Assembly: GCA_013396635.1 (NCBI GenBank)
Contig: WBMW01005063.1
Coordinates: forward strand, 248,001-312,000
Direction of reading: 5' to 3'
Source: Penelope pileata
Taxonomy: Eukaryota; Chordata; Aves; Galliformes; Cracidae
DNA length: 64,000 nt
Shown here: positions 25,628 through 36,792 of the stretch, piece by piece
Numbering within the stretch: the first letter of the stretch is position 1
Layout of the letters: every line of letters starts with the position of its first letter
Position numbers and translations under genes: made by a program
The notes under the pieces: generated by a model
Told to the model about the DNA's origin: nothing
The model's database searches: none
Seen by the model: only the letters and a program-made list of their open reading frames with translations

Positions 25628-28600
25628 ATTTTCCCCTCCCCTGGGGCCAAGAATATCCAGATCCAAGCCTACTAGAGTAAGAGAAGGAAACTCCTGCCAA
25701 GCCAGCCCGATCCAGAAAGAATAGGCAGCAGAACTGGGGAACAAGGTGCAAGTGAGTCCAGCGTCCACAAGCAGCTCTGCTTCTAGCAGCTGGTTCAAAC
25801 AAAGGCACTGCAAACACCTACATGGAGGAGTAAACTGCAAATCAAACCAAGTAGTTGATAAACTATTATTTTAAATGTATGTGGCACATGATTTAACTTC
25901 AAAAAATTTACACTGTGACTGCTCACGTACACTTGGCGTCAGATATTCAGCATTTATTTTCATTATTTAAGCCTATGAGTGCTGTATACTTCCAGATTAA
26001 ATAGCTATAGCCTTTCTCAAAACAAGGAGAGAGCCAAGAAAACATTTATGGACTAGTAATTACCTACAGTGGAACATGTGGAACTTCAACCAGTTACAAA
26101 TATTAAGGAATTCCCGAGGGGTATAGGAATTCCCTAAGTAGTACAATTGCAACTGATAGATAACCCAGTGATGCTAGCAATGTGCCACACGAACACCGGA
26201 CCTTGTTATTTCCTGCCACATGCAGTATGCCTTCTCTTCCATCTTTACTCTCCTTCACCAAAACATGAAAGGAAATGGGGAAGATTTAAGAATCGTAGGC
26301 ATTATACAACTGACATCATATTCAGATGATTAAACCTCTTCTCCATTGAGGTTTTAGATCCTGCTGAATAGCTCATCACTTGTCTGTGGTTAATGTACAA
26401 AGGAGCACTTCAACATAATTTTAGAAAGGATAAATCAAGCTGTCATAGAGACTTTTGCTTAAGAACAAGTATTAACATAATTGCTCTAAAAATATTTAAA
26501 AGAGCCGAAGGTCACTTGCTGACCCTTCATGTCTAAGAATATATTGAAGTCGTCCTCTGTCTCTTGACAATAAGCTGATCTGGACTGCAATATCCAGATA
26601 TAATGCTGTCTGCCAATTCTCTTGCAGTTAGGGATTTATCACAGGATTTTCCTTATCATTCTTTGGTTTTGGAGGTTTATAAAACCATTTAATACCTTTA
26701 ATATTAATGCAGTAAATTTGCTGTCATGTAAAATGCAATTTAGTTAATAGATTTTTTGTCCATTTGTGGAAGGGACAAATCAGATTATTTTCAATTTTCA
26801 GAAAAATACTACTTTTAGATTAGAGGTCAACATACAGATGTCTGTAGATATCTAGCACTTAGAATTACCTATCATGCTGCTTTCTTATATGTATGGAATA
26901 AAAAAGAAAATCACAGTTAAGATGTTATTTTAGTTCTGCACAGTCTTAGGTACCTGATAAGAAGCACAGACAAACCAATGCCTATCTCACCTGCCTAACT
27001 TTCTGTTTCATACTACATAAATTCAGAACTCATGCAAAGCTGCCTATGTCCCTCAAGCCTCAAATTTTGAAAAGCAGCTGCTGCTCCCACCAATGTCATT
27101 AAGAGGTCTTGGCATCTGACACGTTAGAAAACCATGAACTTATATGTGTGGGTTTTGTGAAGGACAAGCTCTACAGGGATTCTTGAACAGCGCCTTTGAA
27201 CTGATTGTAGTTAATTCTTCTAGGGGTAGTTTTTGTGTTCTGTATGTAATAATTAGATTCTTAATATAGTATGCATATAAAAATACATTGCAGATCAATG
27301 CATAGGAACATATTTCACACCCCACAGACGAGGAACCTTAATTGCATTTTCTTCCATGTCTTAGATATCCCCGTTGGAGAGCTGTGATCACTCTTTCATT
27401 TTTGAAGAAACACTTTCCTGAATGGGTTTCATAACAACAAAATCCTTTCAGATCCAATCAATAATGCTGCCACATACCAGTCTAATAAAATAGAATTTTG
27501 TATAAACAAGGAGATACATTTTAGATAACGTCTTATGTTCAGTTGTAAGGGAAAACAGGTCATGATACATGGCACTTATTCTTTGCTTCACATCTTTTAA
27601 GACTGTATTTCAGAAGCAAAGTAATTAATCTTCTAAGTAATTAATTAATACTAATTATTTAGTAGATGATAATTATGGTAGTCTATTGCTTTAAACTAAT
27701 GAGTTGTAAATGTTTTCACGATATACCATAACGTTTTATATGTAACCGTTATGGTCTGCCAGGTTATAATGCATAAGTTATGATGTCTGTTTCAAACCGG
27801 CCCACTGTGCACGGATATGGCAGGTCGCAGCTTTCAGCAGATGATCAGATGCACAGGCTAAAGGACTGGCTTCACGCCAGAACTCACGTGCTGGGAATGC
27901 TGAGCACAGAGTGAAGTTTTAGGCCTCCTTACACCATGTGTGGGAACTGTGAGGACATCAAAATTAGGGGCCTTCCTGGTACGCTTTTGGTAGAGCTCAT
28001 TCAGTAGGTTTCATCAAGCGTCTTCTGTAGTCGAGGTGTGAACTGACGTGCCTGATCTGTGAAACCCAGCAAGGTTTAAGGATGAGAGAAGCACAGAAAT
28101 GCTCAGTACTACCAGGACTGAAGAAAGCCTAAGCTCATGCTGGAGACAGGGACATCTTTTTGCCTTTCACTAATGTTCCAACAGTAAAGAGCTTAGCATT
28201 GTTTGAACGGCAGAAGTACTTCAGCAGCACAACAAAGCAAAGTTTTAACTTGAAAATGTGTTCAGAGTAAGAAAAGCTCTGTATCAGAATTCACTTCATA
28301 AAAGGGTTCTGTGTCTCATTCTTCCCCCGCAGTGACTCCACACCAGATCAGATAGGCTTGCAAAACAAATTATTTTTCTAAATGCCATCTCTGGCATACA
28401 GACACCTCAAGATCTGAAAGTCAGCCTGCGTTCATTGCACTTCTTGCACCATTACAAATAATAATTTTGCAGTCCAAATTAGAAATGGCAGTTCTTGACA
28501 GAATGGAATTCAGCTCAGCACTCTACAAATTACTGTTTTAGTATCAACTATAAAAAAAGTTGGATTCCCAGTGCTACACTTTGTGTTTGTTTTTCTATTT

Positions 28601-29098
28601 TATGCAAACACACTTTCCAAGTGTTCCCCTTCAAGCACAGACTTTTACCATTCAGCTCTCTCCAACATAAAAGAATTGTTACGAAAATAAATTACTGTGA
28701 GTCTGAAGCCAGAACTGTCGCTTGCAATGTATGTGCTTATAGGTGTACAAAGGAGATCGATTCACTGAGCACAGCAGATAGCGCAATGCTTTCATGCCAT
28801 ACAGCATTTTAAGGCCAAAAAAGCCCATTTCAACTATGCACTCTAGCCTCTTGTTTAGCAGTGGCTGATTTTCATGCACTAATTCCAGCTTCCCAGTCCA
28901 ATGGTTGGGTTTGAACAGGACATTTTCTTTCAGAAGTACAATCGTGTGTTTTTTTCTTTTCCCCAGCAATAAAAATGCACCAGAACTCCTCGTAAACTGC
29001 TCATATATGTGTTAAAATTATCCTTTATAATGGCATTTTAAATCCTAAATACTAAATCCTTTATCAATTTTTTTGCTTTAATAGTATTAATGTACTTA

Positions 29099-29120
29099 CA
29101 ATATCTGTGCACAGATATTG
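29099..29120. repeat. perfect 22-bp palindrome
   Basis: The half-site caatatctgtg is followed immediately by its exact reverse complement, centred on GTGCAC. The flanking bases break the symmetry. No function is assigned. Confidence 0.93.
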
Positions 29121-30309
29121 CTTAGAAACAACACTCGGGGGAGATTCCTTATTATTTTATTATTTATCCAAATGGTCCTACGCAATATTTTTTAACACTT
29201 ATCAGTATGTCTGTAATACTGTATGTAGTCTGGAGCTGCATCAGTGGACTTTGTCAAATGAGCGTTTTCAGACCAAACTTTTAGATCATTCTAGTAGCTT
29301 CTAAGAGGTCCTGTTTTAAGTTATGGTTATAGCTACACGACAAAACAAAATCTGAGGTAGGAAGTGTCATCAGATATCTTCTGGTAGCTATTTGCTTAAG
29401 CTCACAAATGTTTGCACATTTAGTTTTCCTGAGCACCCTTTGGCATTTCTGAAAATTTATCTTTGCCTACCTACTTTAAAACACGGTTTTATTAACATAG
29501 CTTAACTGAAATTTTAAGTTAAACTGAAGCATGACTTCAGTGGTTTTTGGTAACTATTACATCAGCCAAATATTTGGATCTTACCTACCCATCAGATTTG
29601 TTCTCTTAAAGAAGCATAAAGCCTACTATTAGGTTTAAGGTGTTAGCCTGAAAATGTAGTTCTGCAATGAACCGCCTCATCCTAAGGATAAATTATCATT
29701 CAATGCATATCTGAAATTCCAGAACCGTGCTTCTAAATATCCTTCTGGACTTTTTCAGACTATTTATTCTTTAAAGGAGTGTAGAAAATAAACTGTCATT
29801 TTTTAAACTTGTCTATTGAATGAACACAAAAAGAAACGTGTTTTTCCTCCAGATCTTAACTAACAGTTGAACGTAGTATTCAACAAAAGCACCAAACCAT
29901 GTGGAAGCAGATGAAAGAGCCTGTACAACAGCCAAACCATTTCCTTTTAAATAAGCAAACAAAAAATATATTTTTTCAAACAGAAGAAAACTTTTGAGTA
30001 AGATTGAATTAATAACTTGGATGAAGGGTAAATAAAAGAGGCTAACAACAAAAGATATAGACAGAGGAGAGCACTCCAAAAAATAAATGGGTTTCTTTAT
30101 TCTAAAAAGAAGTCCATGCTTTCATATTTAAGGAGAGAAGGTACTTTTCAAGCTACTTTCATGGTATAAATTTTGCTGAACCTAATACTGATGAATCCAG
30201 TTGGATGATATACATTTTTAACATTGCTCTATATTTATTACTCCAAACATCCTTTTGTCATATATAGAACAATGTGTTTTCTTGAAAGCTTTATTCTTGT
30301 TGGTTTAGA

Positions 30310-30358
30310 GTTCCACTTTGATTAGTGGAACACTTTGAGCATCTGTTGGATGCTCAAA
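30310..30358. other. two adjacent perfect stem-loops
   Basis: Stem 1 pairs gttccact (30310-30317) with agtggaac (30324-30331) around a 6-base loop. Stem 2, starting three bases after stem 1 ends, pairs tttgagcatc (30334-30343) with gatgctcaaa (30349-30358) around a 5-base loop. Both stems are mismatch-free. A structured RNA element or a protein-binding pair is possible, and so is coincidence. Confidence 0.85.
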
Positions 30359-30483
30359 TAGCAGTGGGAAGCCAAGAGCACACTTTCTTTCTTATCTAGA
30401 CAGAAAACTGAGACTGCCTTTCCAAAATAATCATATAATAAACCTCACTTTCTTTGTCACAACAGGATTAAAGTTACTGTGTT
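30359..30483. other. short noncoding spacer
   Basis: Unrecognised sequence between the hairpins and the CR1 fragment. Confidence 0.5.
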
Positions 30484-30580
30484 AACGAAGATGATCAGAG
30501 GGCTGGAACACCTCTCCTACAAAGACAGGCTGAGGGAGCTGGGCTTGTTCAGTCTGGAGAAGGGGAGGAGGTCTCTGCAT
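30484..30580 (+). mobile_element. CR1 LINE, short internal fragment
   Basis: Sense-strand CR1 sequence covers only the internal landmark run from atgatcagagggctgga through ctgagggagctgggcttgtt and ctggagaagggg. Similarity stops abruptly near 30570-30580. The CR1 3' end is absent, which is unusual because CR1 copies normally lose the 5' end and keep the 3' end. A later deletion or rearrangement is likely. The match to the family pattern is close over the short stretch. Confidence 0.85.
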
Positions 30581-30642
30581 TTTCATTCTAAGCAAAAGAT
30601 ATAATTTTTTGCAAACCTGAAAGGAATGTATTTCAAGAGTAT

Positions 30643-30660
30643 AAAAAAAAAAAAAAAAAA
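30643..30660. repeat. A18 homopolymer
   Basis: Eighteen consecutive A's lie 60-70 bases downstream of the CR1 fragment. CR1 does not end in poly(A), so this is not its tail. Confidence 0.9.
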
Positions 30661-33600
30661 CATGCTGACAACGCATTTGAACTGCTCAATATAGCTGCTC
30701 TTTTATAATAAATAATGTCACAATCACCTTACATCCAACCAAATGAAATTTCCGCTGACCTTTGAGGTGGTATAGAAAAGCACTAAAATAAGACAAACCT
30801 GCACAAGCCCAAGATTTTCAAAAAACCTTGTATTGCTTTCATTATAAAAGTTCCCACTTCACATTCTTGGAGCATGACCTTGCAAAGTCAGGGAGGTACC
30901 TTGCAGATGTGGACAAGGGATTTTATGTTTTTCCCTGGATTTATGTGGTAGCTGTAATAATTGTAGTAGAGATAGCACAAATTTCCAATACTCTATAATG
31001 CGGTTAGTGGAATTTCTTCATTAAAATATTGTTATTTTTAAAAAGTTCTTTTGCTTCAGCAGTTCGACTGAGCTGACCGCCACAATATGGTTCTCTACAC
31101 TGGATACTAGTTTGTAAGAAATGACTTGGAGAATTATACATCTTCTGAGTAGGTTACTAAAATGAACAAGCTGAAATTAGATAATTTTTTCCTATATGCA
31201 GCTGACTGACTGCTTCAGTGAATCTGTTCCTTACGGTCTTTTGGAATCACACTCATCAAAACTTGGTTTCACTCTCAACTCCTAGGCCAGTAAAACACAG
31301 TGTTTTTTTTATAAACACGACTCTACAGCTGGCTGCTTTTCACTCTCTTTTTCACACATGCAGAAATATATTGCAAACTGCTGTCTCTCTTTGCCACCTA
31401 GTGGGAAGCCGGATATTACAGTTGTCTTTGAGCTCATTCTTAGCAAAAATACCATGAAATCCTACATGAACCTAAAACTTGAAAAAGATCTGGTGGGCCT
31501 TTGGAAGCAGGGTCAACGTATGAAATATGCCTATGGCATAAATTACGGGGAAAGTTACAAATGGAAGGCTTTAACACTGCTGAAAGGATAAATGTGGACT
31601 TAGAAATAAATGAGTGGTTTTCAAATACATACCTAGTATGAAAGTGTGATTCGTTTCCGAAATAACCGTAGTACGATCCTGTTATACCCGTCTGTGTCGT
31701 TAGCATATGTTTGCTTACAGGTTTTCTGTTTTCAAGTTGTTAGAATATCATCAAGTCTGTCCTTCCTCAAATTATATCTGCATGCAAGAATTGATGTATA
31801 TAAAGGCTAGAAAAATTGTCAGAATTTTATTAAACATTCTTGGCCCTGTTAAGGAAAAAATTATGCTTGCTGATCTATGCATTTAAAGAAAACAAAACCT
31901 AGTTCCCATCTCTCCACGTATCTGTTCACTAAACTTTTCAACTGGGCCAACATTAAAGATGAAATCCTGGCAACTGTCCCCAGTGCTACAAGGATGCAAA
32001 AAGCCAGAACTCAATTCCTGAACAGTCGTGCCTCCTGCTCGTGCTTTCTTAAATTTGCCAAGCCAATGGCCATTTTTATGTTTCACATGAATTAAACTGC
32101 TTGTTAATGGCCCAACATCATACCAACTGGATCCATGCTATCGGTATTGTAGATTATTTTTAAAATTATTTAATATGTATTTGATGTTTAAAACATGTTA
32201 GTAAATCGCTACAGAGCTAAAAATACAGATATTTAACAGCTGAGCCTCCTCTGCTACTGGATGGGTTAAATGTATAACACAAGGATAAGGTAGGAGGAAC
32301 ACAGATCTTCAAAGCTTGACTTTTGAGGGTGGCCTCAATCAGTTCAAGATGTAGCTGTGCAGACTGGGGCAACACTGAAGTGTGAATGCAGCAGCACGTC
32401 AGATCCTTGTTCCTTGTGAGCTACAGGTGCAAAACTATGACGATAAAAGAGGCAGGATATCTTCTGGGGTCGGAGGATATAGCCACTGGAGGAGATCAAC
32501 TAGCATCAGGAATTAAAAAAAAGTATTAATCATGAACTAGAACTATTATTTGGAATTACCTGAATCTGTAGTGCATCCATAAATAGCACCTTTAAATATT
32601 TACAGAAACTCTCCATTATACATAACAAAAGTCTAATTTGTGCAAAATCCACAGACACAAGCCAAACAAAAGAACCTACTGCTGAGTGGACAATTTTCAA
32701 GAGAACCTGAATTTTGTATACCTTTACTCTCTGTTGTTCAGAACTTATGTCAGAACCTCAGCTATTTGTAACAAGTCTTCTTAAGTCAATAGAGTTTGGT
32801 GTATAAGATGTACTCAGATGCACTCTGTTACTGTTTGTATTTTAACAGAGAAACAGGATAACTCAGCTCTCTCACCTGCTAGCCAGCATGAAGCATCATG
32901 ACATTTTTCAGGCTCTTACACAGAAAGAAAATTACCCGTGTCCTCATGGCCCCCTTCTACAAAACAGATTTAAGTAGAAATCTCGTCTCTAAATTTCCAT
33001 GTTGTCTTCATATCCTTCTTATGCTGCATTTTGTCTAGAAGAGGGCTTCAAACAATCATTCTTAATTCTTAAAATTTGATGGAGATGGAAATGGCGATTC
33101 ACTACTTTGTCAGTTCCGTATCAGCTCTCGGTTTAGGTCCTTTTCCAGTGTGTTTCAGCGAAGTTAAAGACAAGGGAAATCAAAGAAAGTCCTTAATCAT
33201 GTTCCAGAATGTCACAGTTATTCTCTGCTTGGCATTCATTGAAAAGTTGCTGGCATGAATTCATTGCCTGAAGATGCAACTTGCAAGTGGAAGTGGGTCA
33301 AAGAAGACCTACGCTTGATTCGCGAAAAGACTGCTTTGATGGAAAGACAGAAAATGCATTTAATTCATTTCCCCAATGTCAATGCAAGTCTGTTACACAA
33401 AGGTAAGTGTTTAGAAAGAAAAAAGAAAAGGCCTAACAGCTTTCAGTGCTTCTACTGAGCTAAGAAATGTCTGCATTCTACTTAATGGTACTAACTTTTG
33501 GAAACTTTCCATCTACTGCAGACTGTTTCAAAAGCACTTTGATACTTATAACAGCTGCTTCTTCCATAGTTTGTTTCCATTCCTCAGGCAGACAGCAGCT

Positions 33601-34517
33601 ATACTACCAAAGCACTTTCCATATTTAGGTTACGCATACCAGACAATATAATGATCAATGTGATTTTTAAAAATGCTAAGCAAATAATTTTCTTGATCTC
33701 TGCAATATTGGCCTATACCATTACTATGAATTGTGTCAGCTCCCAGTTAGACAGAGCACACTCTAACCAAGGAAGCATGCCGTTATTGTGATTCATGGCG
33801 CACTCAGCCAAATTATATCGACTCAGCTACGTTGGTTGAACACAAAGCTGACTGTAAGAAGTGCTGGGCTGGCATAACATGAATAGATAAGACAGGGCAG
33901 TCTGAGCTTACATCTATACAATGAGTGTCCATTATTACTAACATATATCGGTGGTATTATGAAACAGCAGAATAACACAGTTTTGAGGAAACAACCTCAG
34001 AAGTTTATTATTTTCCTCACCAAGAGAGATGATAGTTTAAAGGACTTCTTCAAACTATTCGAAAGACTGAAATGATAGTCACTGCAGTCCATGGCAGCTA
34101 AAGCAGAAAAGAATGTTTCTTCCAAAGTACAAGCTTTAGATACTTAAGTAATCTACAGCCATTTGAAATGTAGCATGGAATTGACAATCTGTTAAACAGA
34201 TCTTGAAAGCACCAGTGTAAGAATGTCAAGAAATGATAAGAACATAAAGAAAGAGAGATTGAATGAATGAACACAGAAAAATAAGATGATCATTTCATCT
34301 AATTAAGGTGCGTAATTCAATGGCATAACCTTCACCTTACCATCAAATTCAAATATATTTCCAAGTATTTTTGGATTGTGTGCAACATATTATTGATGGT
34401 AGGTCCGTACTCACAACGATAAAAAATTCTTAAGGAATCAGATTAGTGCAGAACTTATAACACCGAAGAATTTTAGGACTAATACTAATATTGCCAGAAA
34501 AGAAGAGTTCTCACCTA
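30661..34517. other. noncoding sequence (contains one candidate exon)
   Basis: AT-rich DNA without recognised repeats. The exon-like segment at 33255-33402 is listed separately. Confidence 0.5.
33255..33402 (+). other. possible coding exon with consensus splice donor (unidentified)
   Basis: An ATG at 33255 opens a frame of 49 complete codons up to a consensus donor (acaaag then gtaagt at 33403). The predicted peptide has a charged, amphipathic helical stretch (KEDLRLIREKTALMERQK). There is an in-frame stop 15 bases before the ATG, so the exon would have to begin at this ATG or at the weak acceptor ending gaaaag at 33246. It ends in phase 1. No domain is recognised. It could be a first coding exon, a lncRNA exon or chance. 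Confidence 0.22.
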
Positions 34518-34578
34518 CTATGATAGAGTGGACTTGATGGGCTCCAGAGGTCCCTTCCGATCTCTGTGATTCACTGAG
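34518..34578 (+). mobile_element. CR1 LINE, 3' terminal fragment
   Basis: About 60 bases match the extreme CR1 3' end: gtggacttgatgggctccag, then ggtcccttccgatctctgtgattc. Everything upstream is lost or too diverged to recognise. Confidence 0.75.
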
Positions 34579-35339
34579 ATCAATAATTGAGATGTCTAAG
34601 CATGGACAACTAACCCAGAACCTTAAAAAGCTCAATGCTGTAACATTATCAGTTTTAAAAAGCACTACTCTTATAGTAATTTCTGTATTTTAGAACTAAA
34701 CTGGTTATTTTCCCCTGCATTTCAGCATCACAGCTAATTCAATACTTTGAAATTACCACTCATTCAGATTCTCAGAAGGCCTAGTAGAAACTATCACCCA
34801 TACAAAAATAATTCTTAAATAAAGTAACTGGAGGTATATACCTAGCAAAAATAAAGAAAAAAATCTCTGATATACAGCTAGAACCATATATAAACAGAGA
34901 ACAGAGTTCCTATAGCAAATGGTAAAGCATAATTTTTCTTACAGAGCCTCCACTTACATTCTCCTCTCTGCCTGTTAAAACAGTTGGACAGCCAAGATAT
35001 GACATTTCATGCTTTCAAGTTTCATGTATGCAGAAAGCACTGAGTGTGGAGGTTGGAAACACACATGCAAACTTATCAAAGGTGTTACCATAATAAAAGA
35101 ACAAGCAGAATGGAACCACAGATAGGTTGTACTTCGAGCCAGGATGGTATAACTGAGAAAGAACTGTGATTATATATCTACACTCACAAAAGTATTAATG
35201 ACAAATAACCACAGATAGTTAAATGAAAATTTAGTGTGTATATTCTTGTTGATGAACATGGGCAAAGTACTGGCTTTGAGAGCCAAGGGAAAAAAAAACT
35301 AGGGTTACAGGAACATAACATTATCAACTTAAAATGTTA
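34579..35339. other. noncoding sequence, nothing recognised
   Basis: AT-rich sequence without recognisable features. Confidence 0.5.
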
Positions 35340-35800
35340 GTGTTCTGAAGGAAGGAGAGGGCATGGAAGGCAACTAAATTTGATCACGAGTCTAATAGAG
35401 AAGAATGGTCAATAAAAACCAGGAGGGCAATAAAATTTTGAATGGCTTAAATCGACTCGAGGCATGGGCATGCTGAGCAATTAAGCATTGAGAAATACAA
35501 GTTAATGAGCCTGTGGGGAAAAAAAATTGGATGGGAAATTTATACATAATGGCCATATGTTCCAAAACTTTGAGTAGGAGTAGAATGTAGCATGATGGTG
35601 AATAAAACTAAATATTCTTGGCACAGTGCTTGAGGCTGCTAAGAAGAAAATCAAAAGAATACAAGATCAGATTTTAGAAGATATTGGAACAAGTTCGGCT
35701 TTGGTGTGAGAAGGTAAAACTCCCTCAAGGAATAGTTCTCTAGTACAACACGACATGGCCTAAATGTAGGTCAAGCCTTAGGCAAAATTTCAAGGCATAT
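35340..35800 (+). mobile_element. possible ancient LINE (CR1/L3-like) remnant
   Basis: The segment has the cadence of very old CR1/L3-clade ORF2 DNA. A stretch near 35,450-35,480 (ggcatgggcatgctgagcaa) and the cacagtgcttgaggctgcta block near 35,620 recall the LINE sequence upstream of the CR1 3' portion. It is too diverged to be sure by eye, and stops are frequent. It could also be unrelated G/A-rich sequence. Confidence 0.3.
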
Positions 35801-35889
35801 GAGTCTATTGTTACACAGTGCATCAACATTCCATGAGAAATTACTGGCCCAAACTATGAAATTCCTTAGTTTGCCGATCATCTAAATTT

Positions 35890-36293
35890 CAGACTCTATG
35901 TCTGAGAGCATCGTCTAAAAGCTCCTTGAATTCTGGCAGCTTGAGGCCGTCACCACTGCCCTGGGGAGCCTGTTCCAGGGCCCAACCACTCTCCGGTGAA
36001 GAACTTTTTCCACACACCAAGCTGACCCTCCCCTGACGCAGCTCCGTGCCCTCAGGTCTTGTCACTGTCACCAGAGAGCAGAGATCAGTGCCCGCCCCTC
36101 TGCTCCCCTCTTGAGGAAGCTGTAGGCCATCACGAGGCCTCCCTTCAGTCTGCTCTATGTTGAACAAGCCAAGTGACATTGGCTGCTCTTCATACATCTT
36201 GCCCTCTAGACGTTCACCATCTTTGTACCCTTCCTTTGGATGGTCTCTAATAGTTTTACATCTTTCTTATATTGTGGCACCCAATACTTCTAT
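35890..36293 (-). mobile_element. CR1 LINE, antisense 3' portion
   Basis: Read on the minus strand this is CR1. From the 5' side (36293) it shows the ttgggtgccacaatataaga region (ORF2 tail), the cttggcttgttcaacataga region, gtgacaagacctgagggcac, and ctggaacaggctccccaggg. It then runs to ttcaaggagcttttagacga and stops near 35890, short of the canonical terminal repeat. Plus-strand gctgacc/ccctgacgca and similar words are its complement. The frame at 35889-36197 (minus) is a relic of this element. Its 5' boundary coincides with the end of the open frame at 36294-36768. Confidence 0.9.
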
Positions 36294-36768
36294 TCACATC
36301 CTTCCTCCATGGTTGCAGCTACATGACTGCAAGTGTAAAAAGTTTACAAGTGCTTGAAGGATGAAAGAAGGGTGAAATGGGGTTCTGTTTCTTCTTCTAT
36401 CACTACTACTTTGATAGCAGTTTGGGCCATGGTCTTTAAAATATTCAGTTTCCGTTACTGTTTGGATGATAAGGGGTATAGATATAGGCAAGAAAAAGAA
36501 ATGGGCATTTCCAATGAACATTAAAGCAGCAAAACTATCATGGGGTTTCATGGTACAAGACAAAGATGCATCTGATTCTGTGATCTTTATTTCTGAGGTA
36601 CTATCCCTATTAAGTATCAAAGAGCCATCAGATATGCATGACACACGAGAGCTCCCCCAGAATTTCACAACTTTCATTATTGTAGAATCATCAGGATAAA
36701 TAAGGTCCACTAATAAATTCAGCATTTCATATCTTATCATTTTGTTAATATTTTCTTTCACTGATCTG
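36294..36768 (-). other. open frame of about 157 codons abutting a CR1 insertion (unidentified)
   Basis: A minus-strand frame starts just after a T-rich tract and atctcag (a plausible splice acceptor at about 36769). It runs about 157 codons to a TGA at the edge of the adjoining antisense CR1. An early segment reads ...NLLVDLIYPDDSTIMKVV.... The middle is Ser/Thr/Asp-rich and a hydrophobic run FFFLPISIPLII lies near residue 90. I recognise no family. A frame of this length can occur by chance in a window this size. If real, the CR1 insertion may have cut off its original 3' part. It has no evident donor; the best inside is a weak cacttgtaaac near 36,340. Confidence 0.22.
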
Positions 36769-36776
36769 AGATCACT

Positions 36777-36792
36777 AAAAAAAAAAAAAAAG
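36777..36792. repeat. A16 homopolymer (T16 on the minus strand)
   Basis: On the minus strand this T-tract precedes a CAG and could act as a polypyrimidine tract for the frame at 36294-36768. On the plus strand it could look like a retrocopy tail, but no AATAAA lies just upstream. Confidence 0.85.

Larger units (their letters stand above)
22646..30309. other. noncoding sequence with palindromes and a pyrimidine tract
   Basis: No gene is supported. It holds a 28-bp and a 22-bp perfect palindrome and a C/T tract, listed separately. A short (AAGC)4 lies near 24,380. An inverted repeat with 9-bp arms lies at 27,725-27,733 and 27,747-27,755. No transposon was recognised. Confidence 0.55.

Noticed and set aside
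26103..26133. Repeated aggaattccc words 20 bases apart
   Set aside because: A short direct repeat containing a common palindromic hexamer, with no larger structure around it.
35889..36197. 102-codon minus-strand frame
   Set aside because: It is the translated CR1 3' portion, not a host gene.
36466..36776. Processed retrocopy on the plus strand with a poly(A) tail at 36777
   Set aside because: No AATAAA in the 30 bases before the A-run, and the plus-strand frame (36466-36699) has no recognised parent gene.
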